Source of the DNA: Gremmenia infestans
Taxonomy: Eukaryota; Ascomycota; Leotiomycetes; Helotiales; Hamatocanthoscyphaceae
Assembly: GCA_032629725.1 (NCBI GenBank)
Contig: JAFEVB010000008.1
Location: forward strand, 1,240,001 to 1,304,000
Reading direction: 5' to 3'
DNA length: 64,000 nt
In this document: one piece after another, positions 32,811 through 44,659 of the stretch
Numbering within the stretch: the stretch's first letter is position 1
How the letters are laid out: each line of letters opens with the position of its first letter
Translations under genes and position numbers: made by a program
The notes under the pieces: model-generated
What the model saw: the letters and a program-made list of their open reading frames with translations, nothing else
What the model was told of the DNA's origin: nothing
Database searches by the model: none

Positions 32811-34301
32811 TCACGTGGCTGGCTTCCCCTGAGACTCGGGCCTCTTCCCTTTCTTGCCCCCTTTCGTATCAAACAAACTCTTAACCCGTCTCAATCTTGC
32901 CCACCGCTGCTTGTCCTTCTCATCTCTACTCTTAGCGTCTTCATATTCCTCCAGAGTACTATGGATCTCACTGACAGCATCATCAGAAGCTACAGGCTTG
33001 GAAGCTACAGGCATGAAGGCTCTCGCGGCTTGCATTTCGTTACCGTGCTGGAGATAGTGGTCGTTTTTCAGTACTCGTAGCACTATCTCCCATCCAGCCA
33101 GGGCAGTGCTTTCGGAACTTTCCGTAGCTTTCTGTCCATTCTGAGAAGCTGCGTTGCGCCACGGGCAATAGTCCCTATGCTCTTTAACAATATCCAGGCA
33201 ATTTACTACCGGGTTAGCCACTTCTTCACCAGCTTCGTTGATTTCTTTGCTCTTGAATATCCAGAGACCAAGCACTCTGAAGCATGCTTGGCATGACACG
33301 GATCCAGACTGAACTCCTAGCCTCTCGTGCTTATAACCTTGCCATCCAAACAGTGCCATGATAAATGCGACTGTATTGACTTTTGCGGGTGGAACATCTT
33401 CAGATGTATCTGGCGAGACGAAGAAATTGTTTGGTAGATAGCTCAGAATAAGATCCAAATCAAAGTCTGGAGGAGTTCGCATGTTGAAAGAGTACGGGAG
33501 GTTCTCGCTTCTATTGTAAAGCTCGTTGTATCGCTCACGGAGTGCTTGGATGGTCATTTCGGCATTACTGAGAGGTAATTTGAATATCGAATCTGGATAT
33601 GATGTTAAAGATCGATCTGGTCTTGCTCAAAAATAAACTTACCATCACAGCCTCTTTTCCTCCAAAGGCAATTCTCCTCGTGTGAAGTAACAATAAGCTC
33701 CACATACTTATCCACAAGAGCATCTTCTGCCAAACGTCAGCAAAGACACCATGATTATCGGATTTGTAAACATACCAATATTCTGCGCAACATACACCGG
33801 CTCCTCTTTACCATCCACTTCCTTTTTATTGAGTTTCACGAGTATTTCCACATTACACAAGCAGCACCGTACCCTCTCAAACTTTTGGCAGACCCAACCC
33901 CGTTTCGCCCATTCCACCTCATTGACTCTCGCCGGCTTCGGTGTCCAGTCTGTCAAGTTCGAGAAGGATTTAAGACGCTTGAGAAATTGTTCGCGATCCC
34001 AGGGTGTGTATTTGGGGGACTCTGTAGTCACCACGGCCGTTGCCAGGGATGTCGACTTCGTGTGGGGCATAGCTTTCGTCGAACTTTTGGTCAAAAGCCT
34101 TGAGGTAACGTGCGATATCTTTTGGGATGATATTGAATCGGAGTTACTAGTCCGGCGCTTTTTAGCCTGTGAATCTGGGTCGCTGGCAGGCGTCAAGTCG
34201 GTTCGTGAGGCATTGTTTACTTCTTTGGAGGATAAAGAGGTCGTTGATTTGTTCCCAATTCCACTCAAAAGAGCGTTGAATTTCCGTTTCGTCGCATTCA
34301 T
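32811..34301 (-). CDS. C3HC zinc-finger protein (NIPA/Rsm1 family)
   Basis: Three exons: 34301-33776, 33726-33643 and 33592-32811, frame-consistent, 463 residues. After a Ser/Lys-rich N-terminus, about residues 105-210 form the zf-C3HC domain: YTPWDREQFLKRLKSF, WAKRGWVCQKFERVRCCLC, and SHEENCLWRKRGCD, which is completed only by joining exons 1-3. The second module, about 330-400, has VSCQACFRVLGLWIF and HRDYCPWRN. S. pombe Rsm1 is linked to mRNA export and mammalian NIPA (ZC3HC1) to the nuclear basket; a nuclear-envelope role is inferred from the family. The C-terminus is Lys-rich. It is divergent from HAL2. Confidence 0.9.
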
Positions 34302-34844
34302 ATCTACCGCGGGGTTGACCTTCGATCTCAGTTATTCGTGTTCTAAAAAACGCTTACTGGCAGTGAGTCCGGTGAGATGTGATTAATGTCTAAAAGTTTA
34401 ACGTCGGCCGCCCAAATGATTCAGTACAGTCCCCAGCTTGTATGTGCATGTGGTCCGTGCGACCCTTGTTTTGTTGCGTTGCCCCACGGCAAATCCATGC
34501 TAGGGACTTGCTTTTCCTTTGGAAATGCCTCAACTCCAACTCCATCTCCAAATGCAAATACGTTCTTGAGAACTTACTCTACACTGAAGTCAGGCCTTTG
34601 GTTACGTTTCATGTCACCAAAATTCAACAAAACCCTCAAGATATTGCCCGACCACAAGAGCTCCCATAAGCCATCAGGACCCCGCTTCAGTCCCAGTAGC
34701 TCTTCAATACTACGAGTACCACCCAGGATTCTATTCATCTCCTTGATTATCCTCATTCTGGCTGCCATAACGAAGTTCTGGTCTCGTGTTTCTCTTGTTT
34801 CCCAACATCTCCCTTCATCAAAAGCCCTCTCTTCAGCTCCTAAA
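34302..34844. other. Divergent spacer with an in-frame upstream extension of HAL2
   Basis: The HAL2 frame is open back to an ATG at 34386, 153 codons before the canonical start. The extension includes a hydrophobic run (ILFISLIILILAAITKFW) that could be a membrane anchor, preceded by Ser/Pro/Lys-rich sequence. If translated it would leave only 84 bp between the two divergent starts. Confidence 0.5.
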
Positions 34845-35909
34845 ATGTCTACCTACAGCAAGGAATTAGAGGTAGCCGAGCTAGCGGTACAAAGAGCTGC
34901 TATCCTGACCAAGAAGGTTTTCCACGAGAAAGCCAAAGGCACCATCTCTAAAGATGACAAGTCTCCCGTCACAATTGGAGATTTTGGTGCTCAGGCTCTC
35001 ATAATTCAAGCTATTAAGAAGAACTTTCCGGATGATGAAGTTGTTGGCGAGGAGGAGGCCAGCACTTTGAGACAAGATCACAAGCTACGTGATGAGATTT
35101 GGGCATTGGTTGAAGGCACAAAGCTCACGGACACGGATGCAGAAAAAGTACTGGGAGGTCCAATCGAGACTGTCGACGCTATGCTGAATGCCATCGATGC
35201 TGGTAACAGTGCTGGCGGCAGTAAGGGGAGGATCTGGGCTTTAGACCCAATCGACGGCACTAAGGGGTTTCTCAGAGGTGGACAATATGCTGTCTGTCTG
35301 GCACTTATGGTCGATGGAGATGTCAAAGTGGGTGTGCTGGGATGTCCTAACCTGCCAGTTGATGATTCTGCCCCTCTGACTGCAGATGCTGGTGTAGACC
35401 AGACCGATTCGGAAGGAAAGGGTGTCTTGTTCTCAGCGGTCTTAGGCCAAGGTGCAACGAGCCGTCCTTTGGGGACTGCTGGGTTGGCAAAGAGTCAGCC
35501 CATTCACATGAAGCCAGTCAAAGACATTACGCAGGCAACCTTCTGCGAAAGTGTTGAAGCAGGTCACTCATCTCACGGGGACCAGAGTGCCATTGCAACG
35601 AAATTGAACATCAGCAAGCCTAGTGTCAGAATGGACTCCCAGGCCAAGTATGCTTCTATTGCAAGAGGAGCTGGAGATATCTATCTTCGACTGCCCGTTA
35701 GTGCTACTTACCAGGAGAAGATCTGGGATCACGCAGCAGGAGATCTTATCGTCAGAGAGGCAGGCGGACAAGTCACGGACTCGCTAGGGAGAAGACTTGA
35801 TTTTAGTAAAGGCAGAACACTTGCTGAGAACAAGGGAGTTGTAGCTGCACCAGCAGCAGTCCATGGTCAAGTCCTTGCAGTTGTCATGGAGGTTCTCTAC
35901 AAGAAATAG
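34845..35909 (+). CDS. MET22/HAL2: 3'(2'),5'-bisphosphate nucleotidase (PAP phosphatase)
   Basis: Hydrolyses 3'-phosphoadenosine 5'-phosphate, the by-product of sulfate activation, to AMP and phosphate; it is the lithium/sodium-sensitive salt-tolerance target in yeast. The start at 34845 (MSTYSKELEVAELAV) gives 354 residues, against 357 in yeast Hal2. Metal and substrate motifs are VGEEEAS near residue 65-72, LDPIDGTKGFLRGGQYAVCLALM near 134-155, and WDHAAGDLIVREAGGQVTD near 294-312. Single exon. A longer form of 507 residues starting at 34386 is possible and would add a predicted membrane anchor; family length favours the shorter one. It shares the sulfate-assimilation pathway with MET10 at 22.4-25.8 kb. 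Confidence 0.95.
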   Translation: MSTYSKELEVAELAVQRAAILTKKVFHEKAKGTISKDDKSPVTIGDFGAQALIIQAIKKNFPDDEVVGEEEASTLRQDHKLRDEIWALVEGTKLTDTDAEKVLGGPIETVDAMLNAIDAGNSAGGSKGRIWALDPIDGTKGFLRGGQYAVCLALMVDGDVKVGVLGCPNLPVDDSAPLTADAGVDQTDSEGKGVLFSAVLGQGATSRPLGTAGLAKSQPIHMKPVKDITQATFCESVEAGHSSHGDQSAIATKLNISKPSVRMDSQAKYASIARGAGDIYLRLPVSATYQEKIWDHAAGDLIVREAGGQVTDSLGRRLDFSKGRTLAENKGVVAAPAAVHGQVLAVVMEVLYKK

Positions 35910-36019
35910 AGATTCACATCAGCCGAGAAAATACAGTTCCAACATCTTATTCCGTTCGTCATGACATCGAAATCTATGCCTACAACGTAACCCCATATAA
36001 TACAAATATAAAACATCGA

Positions 36020-36875
36020 CTATTTGATCTTCTTAGCCTTCAACTTGATCGTCTCCCCATTCACAAAGATCCCCTTTCCCTTATATGGCTCCGGCTTTCT
36101 CCACATTCGTATTTTGGCCGCAAACTGCAGAATCACTTCTTTCTCCACACCCTCTAGCAATATTCTCGTCGGCTGCGGAACAGAAGCCTTGACTCCTTTT
36201 GGTACAGGTAGCTCAATCGGATGTGAATACCCAACCTTCAACGAAACGAATTGCTGGCCTTCGAATTCTGAAGGCACCGTGGTGGCAGTATTTTCAACCG
36301 TGGCCCTGTACCCAACCCCTACCAATCTTAGAATTGCAGTGTGTCCTTCTGATACACCAAGGATGTGGTTTTGTAGATATGCGCGAGTTGTACCTGCTTT
36401 GAATCAGTATTAAACTTAATAGAAGGATTGTAAATGGGACATACCCCACATCTCCCTCTGCTTCTTGACCTCCTTATCTTCGACTGTAACAAATGCCTTC
36501 CGCGTAGCAGCATCATGCTCTAGCTTTATGAACGGCGCGATAGTCATCGACATCTTGCCTGCAACCAATTAGTCAACATTCTCATTCCCATTCCATGCAC
36601 AACATACCCAAAGGCCCCGAAATCTGCACCGTCGACTTCGCGGCTACTGGCGAAAAGTACCCATTCTTCCGTGCAGGTGGTGGTAGGACATTGAAGTCTA
36701 CACCTGGAGGTATCGACAGAGGTGCTCTCCCGATTTGCGACGCGCGAGAAGGAGAGGAAGAGAAAGAGCGTGAGGAAGCGATTGGGAATGCCGGGAGGAG
36801 GAATGCTGGTATAGAGGCAGAAGGAGCTGAGGCGATTGCCCTCTCGAGCCCTTTGCTCCGTGCTGAGGAAAGCAT
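36020..36875 (-). CDS. MRPL6: Mitochondrial large-subunit ribosomal protein uL6m
   Basis: Three exons: 36875-36608, 36558-36445 and 36393-36020, giving 251 residues. The N-terminal ~60 residues (MLSSARSKGLERAIAS ... SSRSFSSSPSRASQIGR) form a mitochondrial presequence. The two uL6 repeats follow: PPGVDFNV and ISGPLGKMSM across intron 1; then HILGVSEGHTAILRLVGVGYRA, FVSLKVGYSHPIELPVP and the family signature KIRMWRKPEPYKGKGIFVNGE near the end. Introns have GTATGT donors and GCAG acceptors. An in-frame ATG 20 codons upstream (36935) would add MNLKKYRSSIELS before the presequence; the 36875 start is chosen because its presequence is cleaner. Confidence 0.93.
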
Positions 36876-36949
36876 GGCGTGTATGCTTTGCGGGTTGGAA
36901 AGCTCAATAGAGCTTCGATATTTTTTGAGGTTCATGATTTGATAAGGCG

Positions 36950-36957
36950 CACGTGAC
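36950..36957. promoter_or_regulatory. CACGTGAC box upstream of uL6m
   Basis: CACGTGAC lies 75 bp upstream of the chosen uL6m start. CACGTG boxes bound by Cbf1-type factors occur at ribosomal-protein promoters in some ascomycetes. Function here is inferred. Confidence 0.35.
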
Positions 36958-38062
36958 TGCAGACAATATCCAAATTGGGGCCAGTTTGAGACGAGAACTT
37001 GAATTCATCTTAATTTATTTGCAAATACTTTTCATGGCCCACGCTGTCTGTCATTATACATGCCCGTAACGCACTGCATGAGATAAGTCCTCGCCTGTTT
37101 CGCCGGGCCCAGGTTTTATCCTTCCTCTACAGATCAGATATCTCTTCATCAATGATTGATACCTGCAGGCCTCAGCATTGGACAGGGGGTCTTTCGAAGT
37201 AAATAATACATAGAATTAAGATAATTATCTAATACTGTGTAGGCTTCCTCAAAATCACGTCAATGAAAGCAAGCTGCTATTTGACAGGTGAGGCCACGTA
37301 AAAGCTGTACGAAGTTCCCTCTTCATGAACGAATGAATGAATGATTGGCGACGATCGAGAGCGTGGAAGAGTTACAGCTTATGCAGGAAAAAGACTGAAT
37401 AAGTGAATAACGGCTAGATTCTATTTGAGAATCGTTGTATCAGTATTACTTTTGCGATTGACCGAAATCTGTGTCACTTTAGGGTCACTTTAGGGCGCTA
37501 TTCTATGCGTCTTCACTGAGAATATGGTGCACTACATGTACTTGTAAATCACATTCTTTGAGGTTTGCGTATTCGTTACCTTGGGTAGCCTTCAGTCGGA
37601 ATAGTTTCTCGGATACTTCTTGAGGCTAAGAGAGTCAATGGATGGCAGGAGCGGTCGCAGAGGAAAGTTAGCGTAAAACGTTCAAGCACGCGTTGAAATT
37701 AAATTCACTTCTACACTTCGTGTATATCTTCAACACTCCCACTCGTTCTCGCACTCTCTTTCGACAATTATACAAACCCCATCCAAGCCGCTCTCCCAAA
37801 CATTCACTGTCTTTCCGACTAGCAAGACTTTATGTCAATCTTCGACCAAACTTTCTCCACTTAGAGTCTCTCAGGGCTCATCTTCTTTCCTTCCCCTTGC
37901 TCATCTCTTTTCAACAACACCAAGTACATCGAGCTCGACCTCAACCTCTTCCTCTACCTTATCACTCAACTACTGTCGATGATTCCATAGTAAAGACGAC
38001 TCAACGTTCAACGTTCTCTCATACCTCGTCGTCGGCCGTATCATCCAAATCATTCACTCAAG
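36958..38062. other. Divergent spacer between uL6m and KAR5
   Basis: The distal half from about 37690 is C/T-rich and is probably the KAR5 5' leader; the 137-codon ORF at 37693-38106 is out of frame with KAR5 after splicing and is taken as leader sequence. A direct repeat GTCACTTTAGG lies near 37480. Confidence 0.5.
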
Positions 38063-38120
38063 GTACGCATTCCCATCTTCCCTTTCAATTCATGTTTCGT
38101 ATTTGATCAATCTCTCACAG
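38063..38120 (+). other. Probable 5' UTR intron of the KAR5 gene
   Basis: A strong donor CAAG|GTACGC and acceptor TCTCACAG with a pyrimidine-rich interior bracket 58 bp ending 33 bp before the KAR5 ATG. Joining the flanking ORF across it leaves a different frame from the KAR5 ATG, so it looks like an untranslated-leader intron. Confidence 0.45.
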
Positions 38121-38153
38121 CCAAAGTTGACGGGCCACCCGTAACCGAACATC

Positions 38154-39995
38154 ATGAAGACATCACAAGTCATCACGCTGGTGGCATTGGCAACTGTAGG
38201 CTGCGGGTTCAACCTCTTCGGGGATTCGCGGACCACAGCTTTCAGCATTGGTAACAAGTCTAGCTCAATTCCTCTGCTTCAAACTAACCTTCTCTAGATG
38301 TTGCAGAGTCCACAAAATCTCCCGAAAGTTCCAATTCACTGCAAAGCAAACCTGAACTCTACGGCAAGGCAATGCTAGAACTCAAGCGTCTTCAAGACGA
38401 ACCTCTCTGTCATAGATTAGCGGCTCAGCTGCTGATGAACACTTGCCGAGGACTCCAAAATGTCAATGAGGAAAACCTCCTGCCCACGAAGTCACGCTTG
38501 CAGAAGAACCATGTTGAGAGTTTTGCAGCTGCGTTGACAATATGTGATATGGAAGACGTCAAGATGGCCGTCCCACAGTCATGTCGGGCACTCTCCAGCG
38601 CCGCATTGTTCCAAGCTGTTCGTGACAATCAGGATACATTGGTTGTGCCAGCTGATGTTGTGGGAGCATGCTTGAAATCACTTTCCGAGCAAGAGAAGCC
38701 TTATATGACCTGGTTAAGTCGACGTGACACTGCTTTGCTTTTCTGTCGTGCTTCTAGCATCGATATGGACAATGGTATGTGGAATTTGACACTTCCCTTG
38801 TAACATGCTAAGAGTAGCATCAAGATCAGCTGTTTCAATCGCATAAGAAGCTTGTGCAGATGATGACCGAGTTTTCAAGCGAGTTAAAGGCGGACTTGAA
38901 GGACATGCTAGCCAAATTGGAAGCCCATGCTCGTGAAACCGATTCATTTGTCGATAGGTTCAAGAGTCAGATGGAGGATATGGGCGGAAAGGCTCAAGCC
39001 TCATTCAAAACAGTATCGAGTGATATCAAGGCAAGTCCTTTATTTTCGGACATACTTATATGAATAGCCTCTAACTTGAGACAGGATGTTGCATCATCGA
39101 TTAAATCCTTGAAGCAGAGCAGCGCCGATATACAGCAGTTTCTACAAGCTCTCTTCAAGACAGCCGACGAAGGAAATGCTCAAATGGCTGCAATTCATGA
39201 GCAGGCCTTATCACTGTCGACGAACAACATTCAGGCTCGCTTTGAAGTTCTGTATGAAATGGCAGAGAAGAATCAAGCATATGCTATGGACATGGCTCGC
39301 TTAATGGTACAAATTTTCGCCCCCTTGGATTTGTCAGTTTCTGACCGCGAACAGCAGGATATTATGACACGAAATGAGGTGACATCCGAGCATTCTGATA
39401 CTATTTTGAAGGTAAGATACCCGCCTGAGATCAAGGTAGATCAGACTAATATCCGTGCAGAATATGCAGCAGATGTTAATTATCCAAACCAGTGCAACTG
39501 AATTATCCACGGTCCATGTAGAGAAAATCGAGCAAGCAAATCTCATAGTTTCTCGAATTCACGATAATCTCGGGCCAGTTGCCGCTGCCGGAGATTTTGT
39601 TTCCGGTTATCTCAAATATGGCGGGTCATTGGGTGACTTGGTTATTCGTATTGCGACTCCTCCAAGCATGTTGCTGCTCGGGAGTTACGGTCTACCGGCA
39701 TCTATGGTTCGAAATGCTCTGCTGATTATTGGAGGTAATACCAAGCACGAATTGACAGTCGTGGAAATTTGAAGCTAAAGTTATAACAGGAGTACCAGCT
39801 GGTGATATCATAGTGCGTGTTCGTCACTTAGAGTGGTCGAGAGAGTGGTGCCCAGAATCATTCATGCCGTCAATTTTCACCAGCCAAGGACGGAAGCACG
39901 CAAGACAATCGAAACTCGAGCCGTCGGTCGAGAAATCATCAGATCCAGCCACCGAAGATCCCGCATCCAAAGCAGTGCACTTTGAGATGCCCTAG
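38154..39995 (+). CDS. KAR5: Nuclear membrane fusion protein Kar5/Tht1
   Basis: Six exons: 38154-38250, 38298-38774, 38825-39030, 39085-39411, 39461-39734 and 39790-39995, giving 528 residues. Kar5/Tht1 sits in the ER/nuclear envelope and drives nuclear fusion after mating. Residues 1-20 form a signal peptide (MKTSQVITLVALATVGCGF). The Tht1 region begins near residue 65 (ALELKRLQDEPLCHRLAAQLLMNTC) with a series of conserved Cys (ALTICDMED, PQSCRAL, GACLKSL, LLFCRAS). A long luminal coiled-coil region follows (about 215-420), then hydrophobic segments near 425-462 (SMLLLGSYGLPASM, ALLIIGG) and a short polar tail. The third intron has a GC donor (AAG|GCAAGT) with CTAAC branch and ACAG acceptor; both the frame and the coiled coil require it. 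The second intron uses an AAG acceptor. Confidence 0.88.
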
Positions 39996-41106
39996 GATTC
40001 TCGTGAACATAACAATTACCAATTACCCAGCATTCAGTATACGGAGATACCTCGAATTACACTTTACCTTGCCGCACCACATGCAACAATAAATAGTGCT
40101 ATTAGCTCGACAGAAATATCAGCGGGATAAGAGATCAGGATTATCACATACGGGTTTTCACAAGAAGGCTTGGAGCCTGATTAAACCTACGACATAATGG
40201 CATTTAGCTTTCATATAGCTCGGAGACATAACGGACGGGATTGGAGAGCAAGGGGCGTTCATGAGATGAAGAGTTCATCAAATATCATGAGGGGCTTAAT
40301 ATAATTATTTGCTGGGAGCTAAAATGAGATTTGGGTCGGGTGTGCAATAGGTGGATGAAGATCAGTATCATTTGCATCAAGACTCAATACATATTAATGG
40401 TGCAATCGTACACAACTGTCCCGCATTTCCTCCTTACCGTGATGTCTAAGGAGCTGGGAAGAAAGTCGCTCTTTGGAGCTTCAAAGTCTCGCTCTTCCTT
40501 ATACCGAAAAATGTCACTGCACTTTCAGGTACAAACCGAACTCTTTCCATCTCACTTGCTCCGTATTCTGACACACTTAAACTTCACTCAATAAAGCATA
40601 TCATCTTCAATCAGAGGGAAGACTTTCATTGGCATTCTATGCATACAAAAATATCTGCCTATCGCATCGCATCGCATCGCATAATTACAAACATGAGCAA
40701 GCGCACGCATGCACTACTGTAAAACTATCCTCCAAAAAAACGAGATCTCAGATCCGTCGTCCAAAAAGACAAAAACGACCGCGTGTATGTCAAGTAGTCG
40801 ATGGCTTTACTCTCGATTCGAAGAAGCAGACAAGGCTAGGCTGGGGGTATCGTATGCCGATTTAGAATAACTGAAGGAAAGGGAAGCAAAAGAGGCCGCG
40901 GGCCGTTAAAAAATTATGTGTTGTGCGTCCGAAATGGATGGGGGAAAGTGGCATCGTTCTGAAGCGAAGGGCATGAGATTCGTGGAGTGGAAGAGGTCGC
41001 CAGTTAGACGGACACTGAGGGGGAGAGATCTGTGATGGATTGGAGAGCTCTGAAGTGATGTAAGTTAGTCATATGGTTTCTGCAAATTGGGTTAGTTGGA
41101 AGGAGC
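39996..41106. other. Convergent spacer between KAR5 and coiled-coil gene
   Basis: Holds two 3' regions. A (CGCAT)4 repeat lies at 40663-40682. Short ORFs here show no features. Confidence 0.5.
40663..40682. repeat. CGCAT pentamer repeat
   Basis: Four perfect CGCAT units in the KAR5/coiled-coil intergenic spacer. Confidence 0.9.
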
Positions 41107-44100
41107 TCACCTCAGGTTTTCGGTTTTCAAATCATCCTCCATTTGTGCCAGTTGCTGTGCGGTGACTTTAGCTTTCGCTAGCTGTATGAGAGAATATTCG
41201 TCAGCGATTATTCTTCTTTCATTTCGCTCTTTCGGCACAGGGAAGGTCTGCCTTTCAGGGACAAGAAGAAGAGATTAAGAGAGACAAGAGTTGACAATTA
41301 GGAGAAGGTTGTCGGACCGAAGCAAGTGCGGCAGATGAATTGTCAATCTCACCTTCCGCTGTTTCTGTTTCTGGCTCTGCCTTTGCGCTTGGCGTCTCAG
41401 GAGAGTCAGGTTCTGCAGCGAATTTACTGGCGGCGAGACCTTGTGGGGACTTGGCGCTGGTTGGGGTCTTTGGTGCTTGGAGGACGGTGTTCTTCGTCTG
41501 ACAGCCCGTATTAGTTAAGACATATTGTCGTGTTGCGAACTGGTTACATACCTTTTCTTCAGCAATTTCCGCATCCTTAACCTTGATGATGGCTTCAGCC
41601 TCTTTCAACCTTGCCTCTAAGTCGGCAGTTTTCTTGCTCGATTCCTGCACTATAGATTCAAGAGAATCATGTAAATCTTGATAGTCGGTTCCGGAGGTCT
41701 TAGCCTGTTTGTCAGCCGCGGCCTTCTCATTTTGCAACTCGGTTTGGATCTTCTCAAGAGTCGCCCTGGTTGCCAAGTGCTCTTCAGTTGCCTTCGCTGA
41801 TTCCTGCTGAGAAGTCATAAGAGCGGCTTGATGTTGGTCCTTCAAAACTTGTAGCTCCTTGCGCAGCGCATCAGCTTCTGAGGTATCAGGCTTCTTGCTC
41901 TTCACAGCATCCAAGTCTGCCTCCGCAGATGTTCTGGTCATCTTTTCCAGGGCCAACTCCTGCTTCAGGGCGTCCAATTCAGCGGTAGCCTTGCTTAGAG
42001 ACTCCTTTGTCTGAGAAATTTCTGCCTGCAATGCGCTTTCAGCATCCTAGTCCGGGTCAGTAATGTTCAACAATGAGTCACAAGACATGGTAATTACCTT
42101 AAGCTTCTCAGCGTCTGAAGAGGCGGTTGCATGGCTGGCAGCATACTCCTGCTTCAAAGCGGCAATCGCTTGTGCATGGCTTGCGTGAACAGATTTTAAT
42201 TCGGCTCCATGAGCAGCGTCGACGGCAGTGATAGCTCTGTCATTAGCCTCATCAATATTCTTTGCATGTGATGCCTTCAAGGACTCAATCTCATGCCGAT
42301 GTTCGCTCACCGAGTTGTCGTGTGTGGCAACAGCTGCAGCATGATTTTGTTTGATGTTCTCGAGCTGTGCTTCGTGAGCTGTTGCGGCGTCGCTGTGAGC
42401 CTTGGTAATTTCCTCGTGCTTGACCTTGAGGGCCTCGTACTCCTTCTGGAGGGCCTCGTACCCCTCCTTGATGCCAGAATTGCCTTGCAACGCCTCGATT
42501 TCCTTCTCGTAGTCTTTGGTAACATTCTCAAGTTCAATTCGGTGCTTTTCTTGCTCCTTTTGGTGCTTCTCCTGCAACAGAGAGATCTCTTTAGTCTTAT
42601 CTGCGAGGCTTTGGACAGTGGTAGCAAGCTCAGACTTGATCTTAGATTGCAACTCCTCGTTGGTCTTTCCTTCTGCATCGAATGTCTCCATCATCTTCTG
42701 CAAAGAAACCACCTGATCCTTGGCGCCACTCAATTCCTCTTTCGCTACCGCCAAAGCCCCCTCATCCTCTGCACTTTTGGTCTGCAGTAATCCATACTTC
42801 TGTGATGCGGCCTTGAGTTCTTCTTGAGCCGAGAGCAGTTGCTTCTGGGCGGCTTCTGATTGCACCCGTAGATCATCGTGGTTTTGCGTAGACTCAAGAA
42901 GTAATTGCGCATCCTTGTCGGATTGTGTCTTCAGAATAGATAATTCCTCTTCGAGCCTTGATACGGCAGCTTTGGAATCTGCTGCATGATTGGCAATATT
43001 TTCTTTGTGAGAAGCTTCTAACGCACTCTGAGCAGCAGTTGCTTCCTCAATTTGCTTCTGAAGCTCACTGGTGGTAGATTCGTGCTTTTTAGATAGATCT
43101 GCAATTTGTTGCTCATAGGTAGAACTTGACTCAGTACTACCTTTCGCCAGATCAGCTAAATGCGAGGCCTTCAATGCTTCTAGAGTAGATTCATGCTTCT
43201 CAGACAAGTCCGCGATTTGCTTCTCATAAGCAGAGCTTGCCTCAGTGCTACCTTTCGCAAGATCAGCCGAGTGAGCAGTCTTCAATGCTTCCAGGGCAGA
43301 TTCATGCTCTACTGTGAGAGACTTCTTCAACTCGCTAAGCGCAGTCTCGTGCTCAGCCTTGAGAGCATCAAGCTCCGCCGTACCTTGCTCAAGTTGAGTC
43401 TTCAGAGCTAAAATCTCCACCTCCTTTTCAGCAGCGGCAGACGAAGCAACAGAGCTAGCTTCCTTTGCGCTCGCCAATTCAGCATTGAGTGCCTCCAGTG
43501 TTGAAGTGTGTCCGGCCTTCATTTTTTCCAGGGCCTCTGATATCTCCGTTTCACCCTTGGCAGTAGCAGCATGCTGAGCTTCCTCAATGATCTTTAATGA
43601 CGACTCCTGAGCAGATACCCTGGCCACCTCAGCCTCCGCTAATTGAGCTTGCAATTCTTGAACATCAGCCTCGTGCTTGGCATGCGCCTTTTCGATCATC
43701 TCCTTATGTTGGTTGCGGATGTTCTCTTCGGCTTCAGTCACTCGAGCGGCTTCCTCTTCGATTTGCTTCCCAAACCCGGCTAATTTCTCCTGAGAAGACA
43801 CAATCTCTTTTTGAAGTTCCTCAACCTTAGCCTCGCTAATTTCCAGCTTCGATTTGAGCTCATCGACTTCTTTCGAGGATGTGGGGGCCGCATGAGAACT
43901 TGGGCGAGCAGAAGACCTCGGTACACTGGGAGGTCCAGAAATTGTCGAGAGTCGCTTCTTTGCATCCGAAACGGTGCTCGAGACAGCTGGTTTGGAAGCC
44001 GGAGTAGATCTGCTGGCGGCAGTGCTGGTAGCCCCAGTAGCTCTCGCTGTTGTGCTGCTGGAAGTAGATGGTCTCGTAACAGTCTTAGGACTAGCTGAAC

Positions 44101-44659
44101 TGATAGATCCAGCAGGCTTGCGCGTGGTAGTGGACGATGTAGGCGCTCCCCGCTTTTCCGCGAGAGATTCAGTCTTTGATGGAGAGTTGTGGGCCGGAGC
44201 AAGAGATGTCCTCCTAGGAGCGCTTGACAGTGGCTTTTTCTTCTCATCCCCAGAACCTCCAACGGACGCTTGTGAACGGTGGCTGGAGCTCGCAGATGTT
44301 GGGGCGGTTGCGCTGGTTGGCTTTCGTACAGTGGATGGTGCTGCTCGCACAGGAGGCTTGCTTAATCCACCAGTCGAGCGAGTAGCAGATGATGACGATG
44401 ATGCTGCTGCTACTGTGGATTTGGTTGCGCCTGGGGCGATAGGAGAGCGCTTGACAGCCCCAGTTGCAGCACGTTTCGGGGGCACATTTTCCTTCTTCGC
44501 AGCGCCATTTGCAGCCTCTTTGGGGGAAGCGTCCTTCTCTTTCTCCTTCTCAGTCTCCGTCTCAGCTTCTGATGCTTTTCCAGTAGTATCGTCGGCAGAC
44601 GAAATTCCCATAGAACCCTCGTCCTGCGGGGTGATTTCTGGGGCTTCCACTTCAGCCAT
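41107..44659 (-). CDS. Long coiled-coil protein with disordered N-terminus
   Basis: Exons 44659-42098, 42046-41552, 41497-41318 and 41181-41107 give about 1103 residues. The first ~265 residues are Ala/Ser/Thr/Pro-rich with alternating basic and acidic patches. From about residue 270 to 1000 the protein is almost continuous heptad coiled coil rich in Ala, Glu, Lys, Leu. Around residues 456-527 two ~36-residue units are near-identical (ADLAKGSTEASSAYEKQIAD and ADLAKGSTESSSTYEQQIAD). The end is Pro/acidic (APKTPTSAKSP, AEPETETAEGEID). Such proteins are often labelled 'M-protein repeat' in fungal genomes; a cytoskeletal or tethering role is plausible but unproven. The last splice is uncertain: the frame needs a weak GTCCGA donor, and the alternative is ending at 41255 with a short different tail. 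Confidence 0.82.

Noticed and set aside
32615..32872. Minus-strand ORF of 85 codons
   Set aside because: Overlaps the end of the C3HC gene in another frame, is Arg/Lys-rich and has no support.
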